Shown here: piece after piece, positions 8,632-16,840 of the stretch
How the letters are laid out: each line of letters opens with the position of its first letter
How positions within the stretch are numbered: position 1 is the first letter of the stretch
From: Marinobacter sp.
GTDB taxonomy: Bacteria > Pseudomonadota > Gammaproteobacteria > Pseudomonadales > Oleiphilaceae
Direction of reading: 5' to 3'
Length of the DNA: 48,439 nucleotides
NCBI GenBank assembly: GCA_030457765.1
Contig: JAKDUK010000015.1
Span: 1 to 48,439 of the forward strand
The notes under the pieces: model-generated
The model's input: the letters and a program-made list of their open reading frames with translations, nothing else
What the model was told of the DNA's origin: nothing
The model's database searches: none
Made by a program: the position numbers and the translations under genes

Positions 8632-10434
8632 ATGACTGACACGTTGATAAACCGTCGCGATTTGGCATTTCAACTTTACGAAGTTCTCGATACCGAAAGC
8701 CTGCTTGAGCGCGACCGCTTTACCGAACACAACCGTGACACCTTCGATGCCGTTATCGAAACCGCCGACAAAATAGCTCGGGAGAAGTTCGCCAGCCACA
8801 ACCGTGCGGCAGACAAAGACGAACCCAGGTTCGTTGACGGTCAGGTTGAAATGCTGCCGGCTGTGAAAGAAGCTTTCGACGCCTACGCCGAAGCTGGCTT
8901 TATTGCCGGCCGTTATGACTACGAGCTCGGTGGTATGCAACTTCCAGAATCTGTTATGGCTGCATGCAACGGCTTCTTTACCGCTGCAAATCCGGGCACT
9001 GCAGGCTATCCGTTCCTGACTACTGCGGCCGCCAATCTGATTCGCGTTTTCGGCAACGAATCACAGAAAACGTCTTTTCTGCCCAATATGCTAAGCGGCC
9101 GTTATTCCGGAACCATGGCTCTCACCGAACCCCACGCCGGGTCGTCTTTGGCAGACATTCGCACTTCCGCAACACCAACTGATGAAGGCCACCATCTAAT
9201 CAAAGGAGCAAAAATCTACATCTCTGGTGGCGAGCAGAGCATCACGGAAAACATTGTTCACATGGTGCTCGCAAAAATCAAAGGTGCGCCTGCAGGGGTA
9301 AAAGGTATCTCCCTGTTTATTGTGCCCAAGTTTCGGGTGGACAGTGAGGGTAATGCCGTGGATCGCAACGGCGTTAGCCTTGCCGGGTTGATTCACAAGC
9401 TTGGTTACCGTGGGACCACGTCTACAGCACTTAGCTTTGGTGATGATGCACCTTGCCATGGCTACTTGGTGGGCGAGCCTCACCAGGGCTTGAAGTACAT
9501 GTTTCAGATGATGAATGAAGCCCGGGTAGGCGTTGGCTTTGGTGCCGCTGTGATCGGTTATCGCGGTTATATGCACAGTTTGGAGTACGCCAAAGGTCGG
9601 CTGCAGGGCCGCAAAGCGTCGGAAAAGAACCCCGAGAGCCCACAAGTGCCGATCATAGACCACGCGGACGTGCGTCGAATGCTACTGGCTCAGAAAGCCT
9701 ACAGCGAAGGAGCGCTGGCACTTTGCCTGTATGGCGCCCGCTTGATGGACGATCAACACACGCATCCGGATGAACAAAAGCGCACCGAAGCCGGCAAGTT
9801 GCTTGATCTGCTGACACCGGTTATCAAGACCTGGCCGTCTGAATATGGCCCAAAGGCCAACGATCTAGCCATTCAGGTATACGGCGGCGCGGGCTATACT
9901 CGTGAGTACCCGGTTGAGCAATGCTGGCGCGATAACCGGTTGAACCCTATCCATGAAGGCACCACCGGCATTCAGGGTCTGGACTTGTTGGGCCGTAAAA
10001 TCTGGCAAGATCAAAGCCATGGGCTGCAGCTGCTGATGCAGGAAATGCAGGTGGATTTGGAAGCTGCAACCACCGACCGTTGCCAGCAATGGGCGCTGTC
10101 CCTGAGTGAAACATTGCAGCAAGCTGTAAAAGTTACTCAGAGCTTGGGCAAATCCCTGGTGGACGGCGAAGTGGACAAAACCCTTGCCAACGCCTCCTGC
10201 TACTTGCACCTGTTTGGCCATATCATCGTCGCCTGGATGTGGCTACGCCAGGCTAACGCTGCGGCCAATGCGCTTGCTTCGGCCAATACTGACGACGAGC
10301 GTAACTTCTACCAAGGCAAACTCCAGGCCGCTCAGTACTTCTTCCACTGGGAGCTGCCTACGGTTGCTCAGGATTTGGTGCTACTGCGGAATATGGATGA
10401 CACTTGTCTGAACATGAAGGCGGACTGGTTCTAG
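8632..10434 (+). CDS. Acyl-CoA dehydrogenase, FadE-type with C-terminal extension
   Basis: A flavoprotein of 600 aa catalysing the first (alpha,beta-dehydrogenation) step of beta-oxidation. The order is N-terminal helical domain, middle beta domain with the FAD-binding MALTEPHAGSSLADIR motif, then the C-terminal helical domain with AIQVYGGAGYTREYPVEQ and RDNRLNPIHEGTTGIQGLDL. The Glu in IHEGT is the expected catalytic base. The last 150 residues (from about 455) form the extra helical domain found in 590-600-aa gammaproteobacterial enzymes. Chain-length preference is not readable. It converges on alkB, so the pair could process alkanes and their fatty acids, though they are not co-transcribed. 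Confidence 0.92.
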   Translation: MTDTLINRRDLAFQLYEVLDTESLLERDRFTEHNRDTFDAVIETADKIAREKFASHNRAADKDEPRFVDGQVEMLPAVKEAFDAYAEAGFIAGRYDYELGGMQLPESVMAACNGFFTAANPGTAGYPFLTTAAANLIRVFGNESQKTSFLPNMLSGRYSGTMALTEPHAGSSLADIRTSATPTDEGHHLIKGAKIYISGGEQSITENIVHMVLAKIKGAPAGVKGISLFIVPKFRVDSEGNAVDRNGVSLAGLIHKLGYRGTTSTALSFGDDAPCHGYLVGEPHQGLKYMFQMMNEARVGVGFGAAVIGYRGYMHSLEYAKGRLQGRKASEKNPESPQVPIIDHADVRRMLLAQKAYSEGALALCLYGARLMDDQHTHPDEQKRTEAGKLLDLLTPVIKTWPSEYGPKANDLAIQVYGGAGYTREYPVEQCWRDNRLNPIHEGTTGIQGLDLLGRKIWQDQSHGLQLLMQEMQVDLEAATTDRCQQWALSLSETLQQAVKVTQSLGKSLVDGEVDKTLANASCYLHLFGHIIVAWMWLRQANAAANALASANTDDERNFYQGKLQAAQYFFHWELPTVAQDLVLLRNMDDTCLNMKADWF

Positions 10435-10451
10435 GCTTTCAGTTGACCGAT

Positions 10452-10471
10452 AACTCTGGTCTTTCAGAGTT
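10452..10471. terminator. Candidate terminator hairpin between convergent genes
   Basis: AACTCTG (10452-10458) pairs with CAGAGTT (10465-10471) around a 6-nt loop in the 46-bp gap between the acyl-CoA dehydrogenase and alkB stops. The T-run is short, so termination activity is uncertain. Confidence 0.4.
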
Positions 10472-10480
10472 TAGAGCCAA

Positions 10481-11755
10481 TCAGGCAGCTTCTTTCTGCC
10501 GGTTGGCCTCGGCTTTGGCGGCAACCTCTGCAGCGTAATCCGCATACTTCGCCACAAGTTCCGCCTTGCGATCCGGGTCCCAGTTGATTTTGTTCATGTC
10601 ACCTTCGTAGTGCTCAATTACCCGCTTATCCATGGTCTCGTACCACCACTGCGGTATGTACGCCGGCATTAACATAGACGCGTAACCGCCGGGAAGCTGC
10701 GGCGCCTTCTCGAAGTGACGCAATGCCTGGTAGCTCCGCTGTGGGTGGGCGTGATGATCCGAGTGACGCTGCAGTTGGTACAGGAACAGGTTTGTCACAA
10801 TGTGATTACTGTTCCAGCTGTGCTCTGGCTGTGTGCGCTCGTATTTACCGTTGCTGTTTTTTTGGCGCAGCAGTCCGTAGTGTTCAATGTAATTCACGCT
10901 CTCCAGCAAGCTGGCGCCATAAATAGCCTGAGCTGCAAGGAACGGCACGGCTCTTGGCCCACACACCAGCGTTGTTGCGCTAAAGAAGCCAGCGCTCATG
11001 GCCCAGCCCTGCAACAGTTCATTGTCGAGACTCCAGAAGCTTTTGCCCTTACGGGCGAGGCGCGCTTTCTCGATGTTTACTGACGACTTCATGCCGCCAA
11101 ACACCGAGCGAGGTAAGAACTTCCAGAAGCTTTCGCCCATGCGACTGCTCGCCGGATCCTCCGGAGTGGCTACCCGCTTGTGGTGGCCAAAGTTGTGTTC
11201 AACAACAAAGTGGGTGTAGCCGGTTGGCGCCAGAGCAGCCATTGCCATCAGCTTGTTAACCCTGTTCGATTTATGACCCAGCTCGTGAGCTGTATTAATG
11301 CCCACGCCATTGATACCGCCAACGGTTAGCGCTAAACCGATTTTGTCCTCAATAGGCGTCTTCTTGCGGCTGGCTAACCAGGCACCCATAAACGTCATCG
11401 CATACTGCGTGGGAATAAACGCCTTAACAATGCGGCTGTAATATTTGTCTTGCTCCAGGGAGCCGACTGCAGATTCCGGTGGGTTGCTCTGGTCTTCCCC
11501 AATAGCACGATCCAGTGCCGGGATAACGCCATGAACCAGTGCCGGCCCCGTCCATGCAAGGGCTTTTAGTTTTTTTGGCGCCAACGCGTAGCCGGTAAGC
11601 GCTGCCAGACCTATGCCGGGTAAGGCGGGCCCTAGCAGCCAGAGATAGCGCTTCGGGTCTTTCCAGGTTTGGGGAGAGTGAGTGGGTGCCGCTTGGTCTT
11701 TTTTTCGGGATGACGCTACTCGGGTTTTCAATTCGTCACGGGTTTTGGCGTTCAT
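10481..11755 (-). CDS. alkB: Alkane 1-monooxygenase (AlkB-type non-haem di-iron hydroxylase)
   Basis: An integral membrane hydroxylase of 424 aa that oxidises the terminal methyl of n-alkanes to 1-alcohols using O2 and electrons from rubredoxin. All iron-ligand histidine boxes are present: HELGH (157-161), EHNFGHH (186-192) and QRHSDHH (329-335), plus the AlkB signature NYIEHYG (288-294). Hydrophobic helices precede and separate the boxes. The first 35 residues are a charged extension (KTRDELKTRVASSRKKDQ). The start has GGAGGA 6 nt upstream. No rubredoxin, rubredoxin reductase, AlkJ or AlkS-type regulator lies beside it, so electron-transfer partners must be encoded elsewhere, as is common for marine alkB genes. 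Confidence 0.96.
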   Translation of the reverse strand: MNAKTRDELKTRVASSRKKDQAAPTHSPQTWKDPKRYLWLLGPALPGIGLAALTGYALAPKKLKALAWTGPALVHGVIPALDRAIGEDQSNPPESAVGSLEQDKYYSRIVKAFIPTQYAMTFMGAWLASRKKTPIEDKIGLALTVGGINGVGINTAHELGHKSNRVNKLMAMAALAPTGYTHFVVEHNFGHHKRVATPEDPASSRMGESFWKFLPRSVFGGMKSSVNIEKARLARKGKSFWSLDNELLQGWAMSAGFFSATTLVCGPRAVPFLAAQAIYGASLLESVNYIEHYGLLRQKNSNGKYERTQPEHSWNSNHIVTNLFLYQLQRHSDHHAHPQRSYQALRHFEKAPQLPGGYASMLMPAYIPQWWYETMDKRVIEHYEGDMNKINWDPDRKAELVAKYADYAAEVAAKAEANRQKEAA

Positions 11756-11992
11756 GGTATTCCTCCATTGCTGTGCGCGTCTTTTGAATTTATGTCGGAC
11801 AATCCGTCAATGCAACAAGTTGGCGTGAATGTTTGAACGTTGGCTCGAAATGACAAAAGGGCAGCAGTGGGGCTTTTTCTTTTTTGGTTCACGATTAGCT
11901 AAACAAAGAGTAATCGGCAGGTAATTGTGTGGTGCCAGGCATAGCTTTACTCTGTGCTTGGTTACAAACGCTTACCAACAGAGGGATATGTT

Positions 11993-12286
11993 ATGAACAA
12001 GTTAACTCTCAGCGCACTTCTTATGTTTTTAACTTTGGGTCTTGCTGCTTGCAGCTCTGAAGATAACGAGGGAGCTGATTTTGATAAGGCCGCAGACAAC
12101 GCTGAAGAAATGGTGGACGATGCAGGCAATTCGGTTGAAGAGACTTATGAAGAAGCCACCGGCCAAGATGAAGGCGTGATGGGCGAAATGAAAGAAGGTG
12201 CCGAAAACGCAGGCGAAGAAATGGGTGACGCCGCCGAGGAAGCCGGCGACTCCATGGAAGAAGGTTACGATGAAGTGACCGAATAA
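11993..12286 (+). CDS. Small acidic alanine/glutamate-rich lipoprotein
   Basis: This 97-aa protein starts at ATG 11993, after GAGGGA at short spacing. The first 20 residues form a lipoprotein signal peptide with lipobox LAAC, followed by SSEDNEG. The mature part is dominated by Glu, Asp, Ala and Gly with almost no basic residues. It contains two related units, roughly NAEEMVDDAGNSVEETYEEA and NAGEEMGDAAEEAGDSMEEG, each ending in a Tyr-x-Glu or Tyr-Asp-Glu element (YEEATG, YDEVTE). This suggests an amphipathic helical repeat. No enzyme motif is seen. It lies between alkB (divergent) and a PhoX-like gene, with its own terminator. Function unknown; a periplasmic structural or ion-binding role would be guesswork. 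Confidence 0.8.
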   Translation: MNKLTLSALLMFLTLGLAACSSEDNEGADFDKAADNAEEMVDDAGNSVEETYEEATGQDEGVMGEMKEGAENAGEEMGDAAEEAGDSMEEGYDEVTE

Positions 12287-12296
12287 TCGCTTTTTT

Positions 12297-12325
12297 ACTC
12301 CGGCGGGTTTTATTTGCGCCGGAGT
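12297..12325 (+). terminator. Terminator hairpin after the acidic lipoprotein gene
   Basis: A 9-bp perfect stem, ACTCCGGCG (12297-12305) / CGCCGGAGT (12317-12325), lies 10 nt beyond the stop. The following T content is modest. Confidence 0.6.
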
Positions 12326-12351
12326 ATTCCTGTCCGAAAAGATTAATCGTC

Positions 12352-12380
12352 CTGTCTTATTACTGTCTCCGTACTGTCAT
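12352..12380 (+). promoter_or_regulatory. Three-unit Pho box (putative PhoB operator)
   Basis: Three CTGTCNN units occur at exact 11-bp spacing: CTGTCTT (12352), CTGTCTC (12363) and CTGTCAT (12374), with 4-bp spacers ATTA and CGTA. This is the architecture of the PhoB consensus (7-bp direct repeats of CTGTCAT, 4-bp spacers). It ends 72 bp before the PhoX-like start codon. Confidence 0.8.
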
Positions 12381-12452
12381 GTCTCTTGCCGACACTGTCC
12401 TTTCGACAACATCCGTTTGTTGACCATCGAGAGAGACAAGGAGAGACAAAAC

Positions 12453-14483
12453 ATGGCCAAGCACAACCTTGATCCCAACTACCTGGATCCCGATTACGAA
12501 CCTGTTGTAAACCATTCCGGCAACAAGGCATTTCAAGAAGTACTGGCAGCGCGTATGCAGCGCCGTACCCTTATGAAAGGCGGTGTGGGTGCAGCGCTGG
12601 CTAGTATAATGGGTTTAGGTCTTGCCGGCTGTGGTAGCGACAGCAACAGTAATAACACTAACGCTGGCACACCTCCTGATGCTGATAACGCCAGCGCTAC
12701 CGACCTTGGCTTTACCGCTATAGCTGTCTCTACCGCCAACAAAGTCATTGTGCCTGAAGGATACTCCGCCAAGGCTTTCCTACCCTGGGGAACACCGATT
12801 ACCGGATCTTACCCGGCGTTTCGGGCAGACGCCTCCAATTCCGGCGCAGACCAGGAGCAGCAGGTAGGCATGCATCACGATGGCATGCACTTTTTCCCGA
12901 TTGATTTCAAAGCTGGTGGCAACCGCTCTGACGAAGGGTTGCTGGTAATGAACCATGAGTATATTAACCAGGCTGCCCTGCATCCCGACGGCCCAACCTA
13001 CAATTCGAATGGCATGCGCCCAACCGATGAAGTGCGCAAGGAAGTCGCCGCACACGGCGTATCCGTGGTTCATATAAAGCAAGACAGTGCGGGTACCTGG
13101 GACATAGTATTCGGAAGCCCGTTCAATCGTCGGGTTACCGGGAATACCGATATGGATATCCGCGGGCCAGTTCGCGGCTACCAGAAGCTCGCGACTCGCT
13201 TCAGCAATAATGGCACCCAGACCCGGGGCACGTTAAATAACTGCTCCATGGGCCCAACGCCTTGGGGAACCTATCTTGCTGCGGAAGAAAACTGGCACGG
13301 TTACTTTGCAAACAGCGCGCAAATGCAACCACGGGAACAGACCCGTCACGGTGTTGGTAGCTCAACCCGCTACGATTGGGAGCTCGCAGACGGTGGTGAT
13401 GACCAATACGTGCGATTCAACATTACGCCTACTGGAGGGAGCGGCGCAGACGACTATCGCAACGAGGCCAACACCTTCGGCTACATGGTCGAAATCGATC
13501 CCTTCACGCCGGAAAGCAAGCCTCAGAAGCGCACGGCGCTGGGCCGCTTTGGCCACGAGGGTGTGATCTTTGCGCCGGTAGAGGAAGGCAAGCCAGTTGT
13601 CTGCTACTCAGGGGATGATTCCCGCTTTGAATATATCTACAAGTTTGTATCCTCAAGGCCCTATTACGCAGCAACTGCCAGCGGCTATTTGCTGGATGAA
13701 GGCACGCTGTATGTAGCGCGTTATAACGAGGACGGTTCTGGCGACTGGTTGTCGCTATCGCTTGACGATCCAGATTTTGTATCTCGTGTTGAGGCAGCAC
13801 AAGGCTCGTCGGTAGGTGATGTTCTGTTTGAGGGTTTTGAAAACCAGGCAGATATTCTTCTGAACACACGCCTCGCAGCCGATATAGCGGGAGCTACTCC
13901 GATGGATCGCCCGGAATGGGGCGCGGTTGATCCGAACACTGGCGAGGTCTATTTCACCCTAACCAACAACTCCCAGCGTACAGAGGGGCAGGTTGATGCG
14001 GCCAACCCCAATGCAGAAAACCGCACTGGCCACATTATTCGCTGGAGCGAGTCAGAAAATGACTATGCCGCAACGGCGTTTCAATGGGATATTTTTGTGT
14101 TTGCCGGGGAGCAGGGCACAGAAACGGTCGCGGATGGCGCGGTTGTTGTGTCTTTGACTGACGACAACATCTTCAACAGCCCGGATGGCCTGTGGTTTGA
14201 TTACAATGGCCGCCTCTGGATCCAGACAGATGGCTCTGATGCACCACCGTATCAGAACAACATGATGCTCGCGGCCAACCCCGAAACCCGGGATATCAGG
14301 CGATTCTTCGTGGGGCCACAGGGGTGTGAGGTGACAGGCGTGGTTACCACTCCTGATGTGACAACCATGTTTGTGAATATTCAACACCCGGCTAAAGACT
14401 GGCCTTTTGGCAACGAGGGTGATCACCCTCGGGATGCAACCGTTATCGTTACCCGTGACGACAACGGCGTGATTGGCGCCTAA
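12453..14483 (+). CDS. phoX: PhoX-family alkaline phosphatase (DUF839), Tat-exported lipoprotein
   Basis: A 676-aa protein of the PhoX/DUF839 family, Ca2+/Fe3+-dependent phosphatases that release phosphate from organic esters outside the cytoplasm. It starts at ATG 12453 with AAGGAG upstream rather than at an earlier in-frame start. About 35 residues precede the twin-arginine signal (QRRTLMKGG), followed by a hydrophobic stretch and a lipobox LAGC, so Tat export and lipidation are predicted. Family signatures include NHEY (VMNHEYINQ), the WGTYLAAEENWHGYF segment, RFGHEG, the CYSGDDSRFEYIYKF segment, and the DGLWFDYNGRLWIQTDG-type propeller strand. A Pho box upstream supports the assignment. 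Substrate range is not known, and some DUF839 members have other roles. Confidence 0.88.
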   Translation: MAKHNLDPNYLDPDYEPVVNHSGNKAFQEVLAARMQRRTLMKGGVGAALASIMGLGLAGCGSDSNSNNTNAGTPPDADNASATDLGFTAIAVSTANKVIVPEGYSAKAFLPWGTPITGSYPAFRADASNSGADQEQQVGMHHDGMHFFPIDFKAGGNRSDEGLLVMNHEYINQAALHPDGPTYNSNGMRPTDEVRKEVAAHGVSVVHIKQDSAGTWDIVFGSPFNRRVTGNTDMDIRGPVRGYQKLATRFSNNGTQTRGTLNNCSMGPTPWGTYLAAEENWHGYFANSAQMQPREQTRHGVGSSTRYDWELADGGDDQYVRFNITPTGGSGADDYRNEANTFGYMVEIDPFTPESKPQKRTALGRFGHEGVIFAPVEEGKPVVCYSGDDSRFEYIYKFVSSRPYYAATASGYLLDEGTLYVARYNEDGSGDWLSLSLDDPDFVSRVEAAQGSSVGDVLFEGFENQADILLNTRLAADIAGATPMDRPEWGAVDPNTGEVYFTLTNNSQRTEGQVDAANPNAENRTGHIIRWSESENDYAATAFQWDIFVFAGEQGTETVADGAVVVSLTDDNIFNSPDGLWFDYNGRLWIQTDGSDAPPYQNNMMLAANPETRDIRRFFVGPQGCEVTGVVTTPDVTTMFVNIQHPAKDWPFGNEGDHPRDATVIVTRDDNGVIGA

Positions 14484-14503
14484 GCGAGAGCCTGTCTACT
14501 CAG

Positions 14504-14559
14504 AAAACCGTAAACCTGCAGGCCTGATCAGAACAGTCTGCCGGGTTTGCGGTTTTTTT
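14504..14559 (+). terminator. Rho-independent terminator of the PhoX-like gene
   Basis: Left arm AAAACCG-T-AAACC from 14504 pairs with the GGTTT-G-CGGTTTT arm ending near 14556, and the stem runs into seven T residues. This is a strong terminator. Confidence 0.85.
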
Positions 14560-14721
14560 GTTTAAGAAGCGCTTAATCTGGCCGTTACGTTTAGTAAGTT
14601 AACTAAAGTATGAGTTATTAAACCGGTTCAATTCTTTAGTCTCTACCTTGGCGGTATAACCGTGTAGCTACCAGACATAATAAAAACTACGAGCAAAAAT
14701 GATAACAACGATGAGGTTTTT

Positions 14722-16362
14722 ATGGGGTTGCTTAACCGTGCAACGATATTTTGGGGAGCCGCAATCGCGACTGTTCTTGCGGTTGCCAGCGTGCTGGTGG
14801 CGCCGTTGTTAGGCCTCGATTCAGCATCTTTCTTAGTCGGATTGATTATTGGCCTCGTTGCTGCAGGCACGTTTTTAATTGTGAGAGTTTTGGAGCCTGT
14901 TGAACGTGGGCTTGATGGGCTAAACGATGGCACGTTTGAGCCAAACAACCCTCTGCGATTTCGGTGTAAGCAGTTGCTTGCAGACGCCCAATCGGGCCGG
15001 GCGCTGGTAAAGGCGCTTTCTGGCAGTGCTGATAAAAATGCTATATCTGCCGCGCAGGTTTCTTTTGCTGCAGATCAGCTCAAGCTGCAGCTGGATCTAC
15101 AAGTGCAAGAGACGGCGCAAATGGCGGACTATGCGGGGCAGATTACCGAAACCGTAAAGGAATCTTCACAACAGGCTACCGATGCCGCCACTATGGCCTT
15201 GCAAAACCGGCAAGCGAGTATCGAGGGGCGCCAAGCGCTTACCACCGCGATTGATAGCATTCGCGTGGTGCACCAGCAATCCGGTGAAAACCTGCGTTTG
15301 ATCCAAGAACTTAACGATAAGTCCAACAAAATTCAGGGTGTAACCACCACCATTCAAAGCATTGCGGAGCAAACCAACCTGTTGGCGCTCAATGCGGCCA
15401 TTGAAGCTGCCCGTGCAGGTGATCAAGGGCGTGGTTTTGCGGTGGTTGCGGATGAAGTGCGGCAACTGGCTGGGCGCACCGCTCAGGCGACTGGCGAAGT
15501 GGCCGAAACGCTGCAGGAGATTCGTTCGGATACCGCGTTGATTGTGACTCGTATTGAAGACCTTGCACGCAGTGTTGAGGAAGGGCTTGCCTCGGTAGAA
15601 ACCGTTGGCGAACGGCTGGATCAGATACGGGATCAGTCCGACCGTGTTCAACAGCAGGTTGCCCGTATTGCCGAGATTGATCAGAATAACGAGCTTAGCC
15701 TGGCCCATGTGTTTTCTGCTATTGAGACCGTGCGCGACCATATCTCCGAAAGCGATACCAGTGTTGTTTCGCTGGCAGAGCAGGCGGCCACCCTCATGGA
15801 GCTTGCGGAAGTGGCCAATGCGGCGTTCGCGTTGAATAGTGGTTCCAGTTATCACCGATTCTTCTACGATCAGGCTCGCGCTGGTGCAGAACAGATTGGT
15901 CAGGTTTTTGGTCAGGCCATTCGGGATGGCAAGCTGAATGAAAATGCCTTGTTCGACAAATCACGAAAGCCTATCCCCAATACCCAACCAGCTAAGTATT
16001 CAAGCAGTTTTGATTCGTTTACTGATCAGTGTTTGCCTGTGGTTCAGGAAAAGGTGAAGAGTTCGCATCCGTCTCTGGTGTTTGCCATTGTGGCGGCCCC
16101 AGATGGATATATTCCGACGCACAATCAGGAGTTTGCTCACCTGCCTACCGGCGATTCTCAGACGGACCTGGTGCGCAGCCGCAGTAAGCGACTCTTTAAT
16201 GATCGCACGGGAATCCGCTGCGGAAGCCATACAGAAGACATGTTGTTGCAAACTTACCGACGTGACACGGGCGAAATAATGCACGATCTTTCGGTTCCGG
16301 TTTATGTTAATGGCAGGCATTGGGGTGGCTTCAGGCTAGGGTACCGTCCGGACAATTCCTGA
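14722..16362 (+). CDS. Methyl-accepting chemotaxis protein with C-terminal sensor-like domain
   Basis: A 546-aa chemoreceptor. Two hydrophobic segments (about 8-30 and 34-55) form a membrane hairpin with no room for a periplasmic sensor. No clear HAMP domain is seen. The cytoplasmic coiled coil holds the conserved MCP tip at about 205-255 ([20 protein letters not shown], then [20 protein letters not shown]). After it, residues 355-546 form a separate domain with [20 protein letters not shown], the [10 protein letters not shown] motif, [20 protein letters not shown] and HWGGFRLGY. This last pattern resembles Cache/PAS-like ends, so the input domain is probably cytoplasmic and C-terminal. The ligand is unknown. 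It probably signals to CheA/CheW. No che genes are nearby. Confidence 0.9.
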   Translation: MGLLNRATIFWGAAIATVLAVASVLVAPLLGLDSASFLVGLIIGLVAAGTFLIVRVLEPVERGLDGLNDGTFEPNNPLRFRCKQLLADAQSGRALVKALSGSADKNAISAAQVSFAADQLKLQLDLQVQETAQMADYAGQITETVKESSQQATDAATMALQNRQASIEGRQALTTAIDSIRVVHQQSGENLRLIQELNDKSNKIQGVTTTIQSIAEQTNLLALNAAIEAARAGDQGRGFAVVADEVRQLAGRTAQATGEVAETLQEIRSDTALIVTRIEDLARSVEEGLASVETVGERLDQIRDQSDRVQQQVARIAEIDQNNELSLAHVFSAIETVRDHISESDTSVVSLAEQAATLMELAEVANAAFALNSGSSYHRFFYDQARAGAEQIGQVFGQAIRDGKLNENALFDKSRKPIPNTQPAKYSSSFDSFTDQCLPVVQEKVKSSHPSLVFAIVAAPDGYIPTHNQEFAHLPTGDSQTDLVRSRSKRLFNDRTGIRCGSHTEDMLLQTYRRDTGEIMHDLSVPVYVNGRHWGGFRLGYRPDNS

Positions 16363-16433
16363 TCGTGCTAGCGGGAAATTAACGCAAAGGCCTGTGTTAA
16401 ACTTCTAGCTCACACTGAAAAAGGAGATGTGCC

Positions 16434-16805
16434 TTGGCTGACTCGGAATTCATTCCCGCCGACGCGAAAGCGAATGAGGTGTCACACCGCTCCGATTCCG
16501 CCCGCAACTTGGCGGTGGTGGTTTATATCCTTCAGGGGTTATCGTTTTTCCTGGGAGGCATAACCGGGTTGGTTGGTGTGATCATCAATTACGTGAAGCA
16601 GGACGATGTTCGCGGCACCTGGGTTGAGCCGCACTTTCGTTGGCAGATCCGCACCTTCTGGATTGGGCTGTTATGGACGGTTATCGGTGTTGTGACCACC
16701 TTTCTGATTATTGGGTGGTTCATTCTTCTGGGCATCGCGATCTGGTTGATCTACCGTATTGTAAAAGGTGCCCTGGCACTGAATGATGGCAAGGCACCTA
16801 TCTGA
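16434..16805 (+). CDS. DUF4870-like small membrane protein
   Basis: A protein of 123 aa starting at TTG 16434, chosen because AAGGAG lies 7 nt upstream and the nearby ATG frame stops at once. A hydrophilic N-terminus of about 25 residues is followed by three hydrophobic segments: VVVYILQGLSFFLGGITGLV, FWIGLLWTVIGVVTTFLIIG and a final IGWFILLGIAIWLIYRIVKG. Between them is YVKQDDVRGTWVEPHFRWQIRT, similar to the central motif of DUF4870-type membrane proteins. Function is not known for the family. It stands alone between the chemoreceptor and the convergent MFS gene. Confidence 0.82.
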   Translation: MADSEFIPADAKANEVSHRSDSARNLAVVVYILQGLSFFLGGITGLVGVIINYVKQDDVRGTWVEPHFRWQIRTFWIGLLWTVIGVVTTFLIIGWFILLGIAIWLIYRIVKGALALNDGKAPI

Positions 16806-16814
16806 CATATTTGT

Positions 16815-16840
16815 CCGAGGACTGGCGTGTCAGTCCTCGG
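16815..16840. terminator. Hairpin between convergent genes, overlapping the MFS stop
   Basis: A 10-bp perfect stem, CCGAGGACTG (16815-16824) / CAGTCCTCGG (16831-16840), with a 6-nt loop. It begins 9 nt after the small membrane protein and includes the last codons of the MFS gene. No strong T-run follows on either strand. Confidence 0.5.
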
